DNA of 64,000 bases from contig OV121085.1 in assembly GCA_921293015.1 (NCBI GenBank), positions 21,093,911 to 21,157,910 of the forward strand, read 5' to 3'. The translations under genes and the position numbers were made by a program. The notes under the pieces were generated by a model that saw nothing but the letters and a program-made list of their open reading frames with translations, was not told where the DNA came from and made no database searches. Source of the DNA: Phorcus lineatus (lineage: Eukaryota; Mollusca; Gastropoda; Trochida; Trochidae). Within the stretch, counting starts at the first letter, position 1. The number at the start of each line of letters is the position of its first letter. Below, piece by piece: positions 23,201-37,400 of the stretch.

Positions 23201-24735
23201 GAGTAAACATACCGGTAGTCAAGTTTGTGTCTATAGAAACTCAAAAGCACCCAGTCTTCAGATAGAACGTAATTGCATCAGAATTTCTCTCAGCATTAAC
23301 AAAATTTGCTCCTAGATAGGTTTTTAATTCTATGACAATCACATGCATAAGGTTGTTCATGAATTTCACTAGATTGACTTGACATTGGTCAGACACCTTG
23401 GACACCATCAAGGATATATCAAACTGACCATTCTAAGTAGTTCTTCAGCATTCTGCAACAGCGCTCCAGCAAAGATAAGGACGAAGTTTGTTCCGTCTCC
23501 ACACTCCTGCTCCTGCTGTTGGGATCCCATGACAACCATCTTGGCGGCAGGATGCTGCACTTCCAACTCTCGCAGGATTGTGGCAGCATCGTTTGTCATG
23601 AACAGCTTCTCCAAGTGGTTAATAACCATCTTGTTTTGACCTGAAATTTACATCAGCTTTCATTTTAGCTTTTTGGTGGCAACGTTTTGGAAAATCATTT
23701 GGGGGGCTGTTCCTCAATTCACAGCAAAACTAGAACCATACCAAAACCCATGTTATCTGTTACCTTAAAATTCTTTTAAGATTACTAAAATTATATCGAA
23801 CAGAGTATCAGATATCCTTGAATTAAGAGTTGAGGCTATCTAGATTTGCTAAAACCTCCTAGACTGGAGGTTCCTTTACCGTCTGCTCATTTTTCAGAAA
23901 GACAGAACCTAGTAACCTACTCTTGAATTTTTTAATACCGACTTGTAAATTATATCCTTTTCATAAGAATAAAGGTTATTCTTTTGGATCTCTTAATTCA
24001 CATATATATGCATGTTGATAGTCTCTTATTTTTATTTGGCGAGATATTTATCAAATAGTTTATACCATGAGGACCATAAGCTGACTTTGTTGTCTTTGCA
24101 AGCTCTGCACAAGCTTCGATGTTCTTGTACACTGCTTCCTCCAGGCCACTGTAATGCTGCAACACAAAATCTTGAGCTTAGATACACAGCATTACGTTAA
24201 GGACAAGATTCTCTGGATAGCAACTTCTTTATTGTAACATTCAAGACGTTTCAGAGTATATGCTTCCTCCATAAGTGACAGAATATTCCAGTACATCTTG
24301 GAATTAACAATGGTTAATACAACGAAAGGGTTAATTTCAACTGGTTACTTGATAAAACAAGGTAAATGATTCAGATTCTCGAGACATTTTATTATTTACT
24401 TCTATGGGTATATGGTAAGCGGATCATACGTACATGAATATGTTTTTGTCATACGCTAAAGATTAGAATATACAATAATATAGACATGTATATTCGTTTT
24501 CTTGCACTCATGAGTCAGAGAACATGCCAGAACTTCCCGGCGTGACAACCACATGGCCATTTGTTTATGATGTGAATGCGGAAAAAGTTGAGGGCCTACG
24601 ACTTATTAATTTTACAGTAGATAACAAACCACCTAGAATATACGAAAGCGCATGTCAAACATGATTATTACTTACTCTGGCCCCATCTTTCAACATTTGG
24701 GCAAAGCCCGGTGCCTTAGGAACGTGCATCGCCAT
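17251..24735 (-). CDS. CCT8: T-complex protein 1 subunit theta (CCT8), 16 exons, complete
   Basis: Subunit of the cytosolic TRiC/CCT ring that folds actin, tubulin and other proteins using ATP. Exons on the minus strand: 24735-24676, 24156-24066, 23640-23429, 22817-22748, 22295-22167, 21922-21861, 21078-20941, 20656-20585, 19980-19807, 19533-19446, 19093-18978, 18668-18597, 18271-18179, 17911-17840, 17691-17572 and 17322-17251. All junctions are GT-AG with consistent phase, giving 546 aa, close to the human length. The start MAMHVPKAPGFAQML matches the theta N-terminus. Group II chaperonin nucleotide motifs are present: AYGPHG near residue 46, NDAATIL at 67-73, GDGTN at 98-102 and GAGATE at 411-416. 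The acidic tail ends in WDDDD. No defect is visible; intron 6 holds a MITE. Confidence 0.97.
21306..21676. mobile_element. MITE in CCT8 intron 6
   Basis: Inverted ends TACCGTATTCGAC and GTCGAATACGGTA bound an element of about 370 bp with GGGCGCTTA-rich subterminal sequence on both sides. It has no coding capacity. It lies in the intron between the exons at 21861-21922 and 20941-21078. This is a non-autonomous DNA transposon; the superfamily is not certain. Confidence 0.75.
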
Positions 24736-27700
24736 GTTTTCTGCTTCGTCTGTACCAGAATGCTTTGCGAATATAAAATAGGTCAAACACCTTTCGTGGC
24801 AACATAATATTAACAGGAAACTGATATATAAGACTTCTACCGACGAAACAGTGTTGACCGAGTTGTTACCTAAAATTAGTCTTCTTGAGATAAGATTATT
24901 TAATACTTTGTTACCCTAAATGAAAATAGTCTTACATCTTACATATTCTCACAGCATGACATGAGACTATGAATTATATAAAACATTTTTAATATTATGG
25001 GCAATCAATAATCTTTTTTCAAATCATAGAATTAAGCTTATGATTATACAAGTCACATGCAAAGTAAGCCGTTTATATTTTGTGACATGGAAAATGATCA
25101 TCGTTAATGTCCTTTTCCAAATAAACAAGCACATTTTAGTCTGCAACATCCTCCGGCAAGTTGGAGAAGTTAGAAATACATTGAACAGTGATAGTAAAGC
25201 AATATGCTTTTATCAGCCCTTAATACCTTGAATTTAAAGGGGGTTTTTTGTTAGAAAAGAAAAATCTCTAAACAGCATCATGAGACCTGATGATTAATCC
25301 AACTACAAAGTTTCAATGAGTTTAGACTTACCGCTCTGAGTTCTAGATCGAGAAAATTAAGATGTATTTTCTTGAAAACGGTACAAAATTTAAAGTCGCT
25401 AATACTACTGCTCACTCGATATACATAGGTAAAACGTTAAAGAAGGATAATTTCGAGTTATAAAAGAGGGGTATGATGAATAACTTCCCCAAAATTGAAA
25501 ATTGATTGAACGAGAGATCCTATTGGGTGAGGTTTGATGTTACGAGTATAATGCAATCCGCTGTAGTGTAGGTGTTTAAAGCGAAACGTTATGTTTCTAT
25601 GACATATTGTGTGGCTTTGATAAGGACTTTAATACTCTATAAATGATGATTTACATTAAAACATCTTATAGATATCAATCCCAAATTGCACGAGAGGAAT
25701 TACTTGTTTGCAATATAAATCGAAAAACAGCCGTATATAATGTGCAGAAGTTATATATATATATATCCTATCAAACACTACAAACTCCTCTATGTTACTT
25801 TTTCTTCTCAAGATAACTTTCAAAATTACGTTGTTGTAATGTATTCGGCATAAACATTTATCTATTAGGGAAAATATTAAGAAATACAATTTTCAAAAAC
25901 GTGCTACTGCCCCTTTGAATACAAATAAAACCTGTATAAAAATATAAAGCTAAAACGCGTAAAACGAATTAAGAACACAAGAAATCATTTCTTTGCAATA
26001 AAATGGAAAAACAGCTTTTTGCACTTAAATATACTACAATATTACATTATGTAACAGCTTGTGAGAGAACAAACTTTGCGGATGGTCGGTGACCAAAACA
26101 AACTACCTTAACCACACAGCATAAAGTCAATGTGTTAAAACGCTATCCCTTTTCTATCCATATTTGTAAGATACAATCAGCAATACAGAATGAGGTTATA
26201 TGTCACTCTGTACGCAGAAATCAATTAGATGCATTGTCAACTCGCTGTGCTAATTACTGGTAATTGACACGTAACACGTAATTAACGGCAGACTATCGCC
26301 GTTCCACTTCACTGCGTCCTGTCCTTTGATTATAGGTGTTATTACAAGTTCCAAGTGACGTTGATTAAGCTACTCTTAATTAGGCGTAAAGGTTATCACA
26401 CATGATGTCATCTCTCCGCTTTTAGAAAATATCATTGCCTGAAACTTTGTTTATTTCGATAGACAAGTGAGTGTAGAATACACGATGATGCAACATTTAG
26501 TGAAAAGATGAAGCGCCAAGTTAAGTCCAAGAGTTTATTGTATTAAGGAAAGTCCTGTCGGGGTATCTTTTGTGGAAACGGAATTTATAGGGACAGTTTA
26601 TACATATTAATTATTATGTTATTGATACATGATTAACACACAACCCAGTTGAAACATGTACCTAAAGATAAATTTTTTTTAGTTAAGATTAGTCAACTTT
26701 ATAAATAAGAGTGCACACTCTTGAAAAATTGCATAGGAAATGCATCTGTCCTCGCAGGGCCTGTACCTTCGCCAGCCCCCAATGACTTGCTATAGGATAT
26801 AGGCCTTGCCCGATTTCCCAAACTTTTCTGTGCTCGTGCTTTTCTGTGATGGTCCAATGAGAACTCATATGAGAATTGTATTTTTTCACCGAAGAGGGCG
26901 CTGCACGAATTTTGACGGGTTGGCAGCAAGGTTTGGATTAGCCAGTTACTAGTATATGGACTCGAGCAATTTAAAACCATCCGGGGGAAGATGTGGGAAG
27001 TGGAGCCATTCATCGGCGATACGGGTGTAAATATCCTTGCTACGGCATTACAAGACACCTTTCATAAGTCTCATCATAAATCATTTGTAAATGTGTGGAA
27101 ATTTTCGTTATGTTGTAAAATTAGTAAAGGTACAGCGCTTATGTCATTTCCCACATACGGCGGACCGGACGCTGGTGGGACGAACACATACAAAAGTACA
27201 TATAAAAATAGTGAACATAATACAAATAATATACAATTCAAATGGTTGATAAAAACATTACAGTTGAAGGATCTCGTTTTAGTTACGAATTTCATTTTGT
27301 AACAGTTCATCTATCAATCTTACACTATGATAATTAACGACAAGAATAACATTTTCGTTTTGAGAAGACATTTAGGATGTAAAGGCAACAGTAGGTATTT
27401 TGATAAAAACAGTTCAGGAATATATTTTCTCCTAAGAACGAAATAAGATGGATAAATGTATTTAATGTTCTGATGATTAGGACAAATTCTTTTATTCTTT
27501 TCGATACACCATTTTCTTTCTTCATTTATCATTAAATCTAAAAAAAGAGCCATAAAATAGCACACTGCATTCTAAATATGTAAGTTTTCTTGCAATTTGA
27601 AATACATTTTTAGCAAATGGAAACATTTGTTGTAGATATATATATAGATACTGCAATATGTGAAATACCCCGTCTGTAAACTTTTTGCACCTTGTAATCT

Positions 27701-27741
27701 TCAACTGATGGAAGAAATAAAGAATATATATATATATATTG
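24736..27741. other. Region upstream of CCT8, no supported gene
   Basis: AT-rich intergenic sequence between the divergent CCT8 and macoilin genes. The minus-strand frames around 26689-27058 and the plus-strand frame at 26991-27302 overlap each other, contain a GAGGGCGCT repeat-like stretch and show no recognisable domain. I treat them as chance or repeat-derived. Confidence 0.4.
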
Positions 27742-28057
27742 CAGGGGCGTAGGAGCGAATTTGAAAGTGGGGGGGCTTGAATTGAAATTTTGTAACCAAA
27801 AAAAAAAAAGAAAAAAAAAAGGGAAACTTGCTGGCTGCTTATCCCATCCCCATCTTATCATCAATTAGGACATAATACTGAAGTCAGTTTAATTCCTTGT
27901 TTGAATGGATGTTTTAGTTCTACCCTCAGAGTAGTGCATAGTAACTGTTTTGTAACAATACTAGACCATTGGGAAATATGTAATAGAAAGGGGAAAATAG
28001 TCATTTTGAAAAAAAAAAACATTTCGAAAAAAAGTCCCCCCTTTTCCTACGCCCCTG
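27742..28057. mobile_element. MITE with CAGGGGCGTAGGA ends and TATTG duplication
   Basis: The ends CAGGGGCGTAGGA and TCCTACGCCCCTG are inverted copies. The element is 316 bp, with an internal A-rich tract and no coding frame. The flanks carry TATTG at 27737-27741 and 28058-28062, which looks like a target-site duplication. The CAGGGGCG end resembles hAT-type elements, though these usually duplicate 8 bp, so the superfamily is unsettled. Confidence 0.75.
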
Positions 28058-28437
28058 TATTGCCTCGAATGTATCGCATGATGAGATCTTCAATTACATA
28101 TAATTATAACTTGTTGCAGGCAAATAGCATCTTGCTAACGAGCACCTGCATAATTTCTTTCTTTTTCAATCTCTTTTAATATGATTATTTCTTTTGATTA
28201 ATTTAATTTGTTTGATCACGACAACATAAAAAGTTCTAGATTTAAATCATTATTTTGATTTCCGAACAGTTCCGATTTGTTATGGCGGAGGTTTCCGGAA
28301 TAGTCTGACCCAGGGCGCATGTGCAAGGACATAGAGCTGTGGAAGTACTTCCAGGATCGTCATCATAATTAGGAAAGATAAAATTAGACAAAAGAAGATT
28401 ATCAATTCACATTTGATGTGTGCAGATATTGAAGAAC

Positions 28438-31400
28438 ATGAAAAGACCGCGCAATGTTGATTGCGGTAAACCTAGACGCCCCGTGAAAAGGAACAAAATA
28501 TCCGATGGCCTCTATGGAAGGTAAGAGCGAATCCCTCTTTCAATATGGCAGTGCCAGTTCGGAGTCTGCCATTTTACGTGAAATGTCAAATTTCAGGAAT
28601 TGGTAGAAAAGATGTTTTGGATGAGATGTATCGAAGATGAACCCATTGCTGATCACTAAAATGTATTCAAAACACCTTAAAGCATACCAACTGACGAAAA
28701 CTAGGATCGTTTCTTAAACAGTTTCTCTCGATACATCATGTTTTTTCTGAATGTCAAAACAGAACATTTCGCAGTTCCTTGAAAATGTTGCTATTTTGAT
28801 TTTTTGACAACATACCCTAAGTTTACACCAGTTCATGTTATTCATGTTGAGGCATATTAATCAGAAATGTCAAACAGGAAACAGAAACAGAAATCTTAAA
28901 ATGGAAGCTTAGTAAGGTTTTGTTTTGTGTTATTACTCAAATGTTGCAAACTAAAGAATGATGCCAAATTTGTTTTATCTCTATATTTTTGGACAATTTG
29001 TTTTTTCTTTAGTGGATGAAATGCTACAGAAATTTTCCATTGCATATATTTGTGTTTATTTCATACAGTTCACTAGTTGTTACTGTAATGAGCATTGCAC
29101 ATGTGTTATGAAATCCAGGTTTTAATGCAACTGACATGACATGCTACACAAAACATTATTTGATTATTTGATTATATTATTAATAGCACACACAAAGCAA
29201 TGTTTCTGATAATAAAAAAGCGATACTAATGAGAAAAAATTTTCAATGTTTATTTTATGTTTTCTTTCTTATTACTTGACAATGTGTGTAACTGCAGGTC
29301 GTACTAGGAATATGTTTTTGGATTTAGTTTCCTAATAAATGTATTTTGAATATACTTTCTCTATAAATTGCATTTAAATGGGCTCTTGGTATGTTGTTGG
29401 AGTCAAATATGTCAAACTTTATGAATGTGGCTATTTCATTTGGATGCAGTGGTTGTTTCTTTAAATCGGCATTCTGATGATTATCAGTTCTGTGAATTGA
29501 CATTGAACAGGATGATGTCTTGTCTTGTGATCCAAAGTTGGATAGTTGCGCGTGTTAATGACTCAAGCTTTTAAAAATATGGCAACTTTATAAATGAATA
29601 TTTTTTTGAATTGACTGGTATGCATGATCTATCTTACGAAGTGAAAATTCATGCCTTGGAAATCGTTTGAGAACAGACAGAAGCAATTGGGCAAAATCAA
29701 CACTGTTTCCTGTTAACCTAATGCTTAATAAAGAGGATCTTGTGTTAATGAATCAGGATTTAACATCTATGAAACAAATGATTGAAATATGTGAACACAC
29801 GCCACTCCAAATCCATCCCCGCACTGAGCGAAGCAAAAATGCAATGATATATTAACATAATCATCTAACATCTAATTGAAATGTTGTTCTTTATTTATAA
29901 AGTTGTGATTATTGTCAATCCTAAATGTTATTTTGAATAAAAGCACAAAACATAACTGTATAACCCCTCACTACAAACATGTTCCTAATTTACACCTCTC
30001 TACATCCCTTGTACGAAGACACACAGTGGCATCCCTTACAGTAAAGTGATTATCCCTTGAAATTTTTACAAATGATAATTCTTAAAAAATAATTATAAGA
30101 AAAGTATAACAACTGTCACCAATTTGCTAATATCTCTTTTTTAAAGAATAACAAAAACATACATTAAAGATAGTGTTCAGTATATTTTGAGTCAAGGTTT
30201 ATTTTGACAATTTTCATTTCAAAATCATCACATCTATCTCGAGAAAGTAGAGAAATGTAGATGTCGACAAGAGGTTTGACCCATCAGAAAATGCAATTAA
30301 ATTTTAAGGATATCAAGTGTTTTTGGGAAGTTTTTAGACAGGTGTAAATATATTTCATGATAAAAAAGACCAAGAATGGTAAGAATTAATCGAACTCGGT
30401 ATATCTGCCAAGTTAGTCTGACACTTCTTTTTTACATTTCATAAAATAATCATTTTAAGAACCCTCTCAATACTATGAGTGATAAAAGTAAATTTTTCTT
30501 TCAAAACGACAGATTTCCTTTACTATGAAAGTATTGGTCCTTCCATGCAAACAGGGAGTTGGTATTGGAATACAATCTTCCATTTTTTAGCCGGGCTAAT
30601 ACCTGTTTTATATTTATAATTCTTATTCATTAGCAGCTTCAAAGTGACAACTTGAAAAATTTATATGAAAAATTGTCATTGTAAATTCAGCTTAAGGTTG
30701 GTTTTATTGACTTGAAAACATGAGATAGGGATATTTTAAGGGGCAAAAAGTAAATTGTCAAGTATGAATACAAAGTTCAGTGGGATTGGGAAGTCTGTGT
30801 TTGACTTTGGTTTCCCTATGATCCATATTAAGTGAAAACTTGGTCCAGTCAGTGTCATCCTGGTTTAGTGGTAGAGCAGTGACACATTGGTCAGCTACAC
30901 ATGTATCTACTGTCATGAAAGTTTTACAATTTGGATATAGACCAGGAGAATAATAGTTCCAAGATCAGCCAAATTCACAAACTGAATAATATTTCTCACC
31001 TGTCAGAAGACAATTTGTGCTGACACATTGCTTACTGAAAAAGGCACACACATCAAACAGTCATGAAACCTAAATTACCCCCCCTTCAATTTAATATTCT
31101 GGTCTGGTACAAAAATTTAATTCTCTATCTCTAGCATGTATGAATGTATGTAACAAATCTCTTTCTTTGTTTTGACCCCATGTTCTAGCCCTACTGTAAA
31201 TTGATCTAAATTACAATGAATGGGCATCCATTTATTAACTTAGCCCTTAATTTTATAAGGATTTTAGAGAGTAAAAAAAAACGTTAACTAATTAAGATAA
31301 TTCATATCAAACATGTCTTCACTATTTCAATTAATGCAATTGAACCTTTTGACGGGAACAAAAATTCCATTTTGAATATTAGATATGGTTACAATCTCAC

Positions 31401-34400
31401 ATTTACGTCATGTTCCAAATTTCACTGTCTTGGAATACTTGTTATTGAATAAGCCTCCATGCTTAACACTGGACAATTCAATTATCCGTTTGATATATTA
31501 CATTCCATGAAAAACTCTACAGGTACGTCTATTTCTGCCGATAACCATAGTAACCAACTGAGATGGCCAGAAGCTATAACTAGACAAGACTATGACAGTG
31601 GCTTTGTGGGTTCTGTCCTCTAATTAAGCATCCACAATGTTGAAGATAATGAAACCCGAGTCATCTAATGGTGCCGGAAGAGTCTTGTTGCTACCTAGAG
31701 AAATATATCCATAATTCTATCTGATTCGCACATTAACACACCATGCTGCATGATTGAACTCTCCACATACGGTGATATGAACTTGTCACAGACAAAGGAA
31801 AACGTCAGCCTGAGCAGAATTTTAATGTTTTGGTTGATGTGAGGGGGTCAGATTACTTGTGCTTCATTTTGACTTGATGATTAGTTGATTAATTTTGATG
31901 ACGTTGCACGGATCTCATGTCACAAAGATAAAAACACTAGAATAACCAGACCTTCAGCTGATCACAAGGAGTAAAACAGAAATATTTTTTTTATATCAAA
32001 TGAAAAAAGGTTGCTGATTTGATTATGAATATTCTAACTGTAGCAATTAGATAATTTACAAAGGCTTATGTCTCTCAAAATACTTCTATGTCATAATTAT
32101 GATGTTTGTAAAATGTGTAACCCATTACAGTGCTAAAAGCTACAACTAATTGTGGTGGTTTGTTTTACTTTTAAAGGTAATAGGAAATGACAATTTTCAA
32201 GAAATTAAAGGCAGAAAACCTACCGTTGTCTCTACAAAGAGATTTTTTACTTCTAAATAGGGACTTTTAGTTCCTGTTTGTTTTCACAAAGAATTAGTCA
32301 AATGTGCTTCTGATGAAATGAATAAGATGTTGAGATGTTTTTACATCAAAGTTATGTATTTGGATATTTAGATGAAAATTGCTAGAAATTCATAATTTTA
32401 GCACAAGTCATTTTCTGATCAGAATCTCGTTTGTGCTCTTGCATTGATATTAAAAGGAAATGAAAAGAGTGCTAAGAAAATCAATAAATCTGCTATTTTG
32501 TACAATATTGATATGTTCTTTAGACAGGGAAATTACTGTTTCTCTTTCACATGGTGAGGAAGTGGTGTCTTTTGATGTTCAATCTTTGTAATATGTTCAT
32601 ATCATGTGATGAATATATGAATGAATTATAATGTCATAATACTCATTTCTCCTCAGAAAGAAAGTAAATCAATTTGTAAACCAAGTCTTTTGATATTAAA
32701 ATTGTTTGTGATCACTGTATGAAAAAGTGAAAAAAAAGGTTTGAATTTTGACCTAATTATGAAATGGCACAATTTAAATCAATCAGGTGTTCTTGTCTCT
32801 TATTTGGATCATCCTGATTGAGGTTGATAATTTTGGATCTTGAAATAATATTCTCCAAACGTGTCCAATCAACATGACATTTGACCTTTGACAACAGGTG
32901 TTTGTTTCTAATGACTTATTACCATATTATAGGTGATTAACTGGCTGTGTTTAAGGAACAGAAGTTGAAACACAAGGAGAGATTTGTAGTGTATCAGCAT
33001 CCATGCACCTGGTGCACTCTGATTGGTTGAACAAACAATGCTATTAATGTTATTCATGCTGTTAATTATACCCCCTATATGACGTAGTGGGGGGGGGGGG
33101 GGAGATATAGCGCTCCATGTGTCCGTCCCTGCGTCTATGATCGTTTCTGAAGCTTAACTCAAAATCTATATGACTAGGAACCTTCAAATTTGGTATGAAT
33201 GTTACCTTTGGGGTTAAGGGGTTAAAAGTTCAGGATACCCAAAATTTTAGAAATTTGGACCAAAACCAGCCAAATTTGAAGACTTCATTCTTTTCTGGAT
33301 CATAACTCAAAACCTTTGCCTTGTGTATCATACAATCAAAATAAATTCACTGCTTCGAACAAATGTTATTGTTGGCCATCAAAGTAGGGTATGTTTCTTT
33401 GTAGGGGGAAAATTATGCACTTGAGCTTTTGTTGGCACATACTATGCATCCTATTAAGTCAGCCTAGTTGTACTCCGATACCATGATATCTATCAGTCTA
33501 AATTCTTTGTTTCGCGATAAAAATCATCGATGAATCTGAGCACCAATCTCTTCATTGATAACAGGACTGTTGGAGATATTTGCTTCAAGCTTCTTACATG
33601 ACAATATTTCATTGGCTCTGTGATCTCTGTTGACACAAAATACTTAATAATGTGCTCTTTTTAACGTGGAATTGTATTTGCCTTTGCCTGCTTGTCATGC
33701 TTGATTTCTGCAGACTTGTGACAATGTCATTAAGCCCCCATTGTATTTGACTGTCATAAATATTTACTCATTGCAGTACGTTCTTGTACCTGAAGTTTCT
33801 GCTGGTGTGGGCGTTGGTACTGATGGCAGATTTCATTTTGGAGTTCCGCTTCGAGTACCTCTGGCCCTTCTGGCTCCTCCTCAGAAGTGTGTACGACTCA
33901 TTCAAGTACCAAGGACTGGTCAGTACTTCCACTCATCCTCCCAAATTCTATTATCTTCTATGTGTTTATGAGTTTCCCACCATTTGGAATTTGTATTCAA
34001 GATGATTTTAATTATTCAAATAAAATTTAATTCTTAACCTATGGATTCATTATTTTCTAAGTAGGCAGTTTACAAAATTCAAAAGTTGTAAGCAAAGTGA
34101 ATAATCCCTTATGCCTGAGGAAGGTTATAACTGGTTACTAGCTGTCTTTAATGAACTTTAGGACATACAAATCATTTTGTAGTATGTGAAATGTAAAAAC
34201 TTACAAAAAGCTGATTCATGTAATCATTTATGAGTTAAACTTTATCCTAGTGTCTATTAACAGTGACATATGGCAAATTATTTATGATGAATAACCATTT
34301 TCTTGCAGGCTTTCTCTGTCTTCTTCGTCTGCATCGCCATTACTTCCGACGTCATCTGCTATCTATTTATACCTGTTCAGTGGTTATTTTTTGCGGCCAG

Positions 34401-37400
34401 TACCTATGTTTGGATACAATATGTTTGGCATACAGGTATGGTAGTCCTCGACTATCACAAGTTTATATGTATTCTGTAATAATATGATTTCTCAAATGCA
34501 TCTGAAAACCTCAAAATAAAAAAAATCCTCTGCTTATGTTCCCCTTTTCCATCAAGAAATTGGATTTTGATACAGTCATTACAGGTTACCAGAAGCCTCA
34601 TTTTCAGAAATTTTATATCATATATCTCCAATGGATACCTCCAATGCTGATCTAATGTAATTAAATCTATTTGAATCTTAAACTTATGATGTGTCAAACA
34701 CAAACAGGAACAAATATGATTAATGTTGTACCAATGTATTTCTTGGTTGATTTTGAAAAAAGTATCAGCATTTGTAAAATGTTTTCACTGTTTAAGTGCA
34801 TAACTGATTGAAATTTAAATTTAAAAAATGGTTTAACAGCAAAAAGTTAATGTGTCCAGCTCTCCCAGAAAGGGATATGAATTACATTGATCTGTGTATG
34901 TCTTGTTTTCAGAGCGAGGGATATGTTTACCCACAGTATCACTCTGGCTGCTGTTTGTTTACATAGAAGGCTCAGTTAGACTTCGAGAATTGAAGAGCCT
35001 TCCTTTTAATTTAGACCTTTGCAGGCCATTTGCTGCGCATTGGTGAGTTCATATCTTAGCTCACAAACAACATATACATGATATCTATACTTTCATTATT
35101 TACAGTATAAATGGTCAATATCGAAAGTGACAGTATGACCTTTGAACATTTAAAGAAGCAAAATTTCAGACAATCTTCCCTGGAAATAATTTCTTGCGTC
35201 AAGTCAACTTTCTTATGATGTTGGCTACCCTTTCATCAAAACTTGTCACTTTCCATAGGTAAATGCTAAACTTGGTCACTCGTATCCCCAGTCTGATTAA
35301 AATCTAAGGTGTTCTGAGGAATAAAAGTTTTTAAATATTAACTCTAGCAGGATGCGAACATATTCTATCAGGGGCTACCGTTTACCATTCGTTAACCTTT
35401 ATCACCGTTATCGTTATTTTATACGCGATGATGTGATTGTTCCGCTAATGACTAGGTTTTGTCTGCGCTGTACTGGTGTAAGAACGTGCGAGCAAGGAGG
35501 ATGCTTTCAGACTGTTGTGGAGGATAGCCCCTGATAGAATACGTTCGAAACCCGCTAGAGTTAATATTTAAAAACTTTTAATCCTCGGTACACGGTAGAT
35601 TTTAATCAGACTGCTTGTATCTCTAGTAACCGCGAAGTTAGGGAGTTACTTCCCTTGTGTCAATGGTCGGTAAAATGAGGCTACACCTTACTGTGGTTTT
35701 TTTTAATGTTCACACCTTCAGTTAGAATAACTGGTAGAAATGTCCACAAAGACAAGCAGTTTATGCAAAGGGCACACTTTTATTTAGATGAAATAATTGT
35801 GTCATCCTAAAGTTTAAGTTTTAACCAGTCATATATAATGAATGAAAATCATTTTTCTTTTCTTCAATTCAATTTTTCAAGAATATGAACCAAGGTTGCC
35901 TACTAAAAATTTCTTCCATTCTTTTTCAGTATTGGTTATCCAGTAGTTACACTTGGATTTGGTTTTAAAAGTTACATATCTTACAGAATGAGATTGGTAA
36001 GTTTTCCAACCTTTATGTTACTGAAAGAGGTGTATGACTTTCTTGTTTGCTTCTGTCATCTTCATACCAGTGGTTGAGTTAGAATTTCATCAGTTATTTC
36101 GATCATGTGATCCAAATTACTACTCTACATTTATTCAGATCTTATGTTGACATTTGATCAATTGACAATTATACTTGTACATAAAACATTTGAAATAAAA
36201 ACAATATGATAAAGTTTACCTTTTCTTTTTCAGCGAAGACAGAAAGTAGTACAAAAAGAAAATGAATTTTACATGCAGCTATTACATCAGGCACTCCCTG
36301 CCGAGGTCCAGTATGCTGATAAACAAAAAGGTGAGGCTGGGATTCACAGATACCTGCTCCAGAAAACTAACCAAGACACAGAATCATTCGGGCATATTTG
36401 ACGTATTTAACCCGCATTCATAAATCGCCACTTACATACCAAGAGAAATCTAAAAATTATACATACATGTTTACCCTACCTATCACACAGTTGTCCATTG
36501 TAGACTCCCCTTCCAAAATGATATCCCAATTATATGAGGATTTATCGGAGAATATTTAAGAAAAGGATTTATTTGATACCTTTTGTTGACAGGAGATATT
36601 TTCCTGTAGCTGAGTCAGCTTCTGTAACCAAACACATGTGACATTGTGTTTTAGATGGTATGAGGAGCTATATATCAAGAACTACTGGTTGTATTTGAAA
36701 ATAACCATTTTAATACTTAACGGTTCAGTATACTGAGAATAAACAGCTTAAAGAAGTGATTAGTGATTGAAAACTGGAAAGTGGTGGGTGCTAATGACTC
36801 GAACATAATTTTAAAAACTTATTGACAGCAGAAACAAAGACAAGGTATATTACAAAACTAGAAATAGGACCTAGAAATTGGCCGTGTGACATTTATATGT
36901 TATATACTCTGTGTCACTTTAATTCTTAGGACAATGTTAAGTGTCAGAAGTCACTATTTTACAATCTTTATGTAACACATTTGTAATCCAACCCAACATG
37001 CTATGATGTGTCAAGTGTTTGTGAAGAAATAAAAAAAGTGTTTTGAAGTAGAGAAGGCAAGGAAAAAGAACATGTATTGTAAATATTGCCAAGTGTTTCA
37101 TGCTTTGATGAAAATTTTTACGGTTTCAGCATTGCCATCCAAACCTGAAGAGGAGGTAATCTCAAACGGGGTAGCAGGGAAGAAAGTTGTGAAGGTTGAT
37201 GAGGATAAAGACGGCAAGAAGTCTACCAAGAGTTCAGACATTAACGAAGATGATGAGATTGAGTATATAGAGAAAAGCTTGCCAAAGAAGAGTAACGTTA
37301 ATCAGTTTGATGAAATCGCAGACAATTTTGTCAATGATCAACAAGCTAAGTCTTTCAAAACAGCAGCAGCAGCCAGTTCAGTTAGTGGGGGTAAATCACA

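Larger units (their letters stand above)
28521..33776 (+). other. Macoilin intron 1
   Basis: A 5.3-kb intron. Two repeat traces lie in it: a tRNA A-box-like stretch at about 30855 and a G-tract-bearing repeat at 33070-33400. The short plus-strand frame at 29667-29855 has no recognisable content. No other exon is supported. Confidence 0.6.

Noticed and set aside
26689-27302. Overlapping 119-aa (minus) and 103-aa (plus) frames as genes
   Set aside because: They overlap on opposite strands, show no recognisable domain, and include repeat-like GAGGGCGCT sequence.
35352-35534. 60-codon plus-strand frame
   Set aside because: It lies wholly inside the inverted-repeat MITE at 35289-35613.
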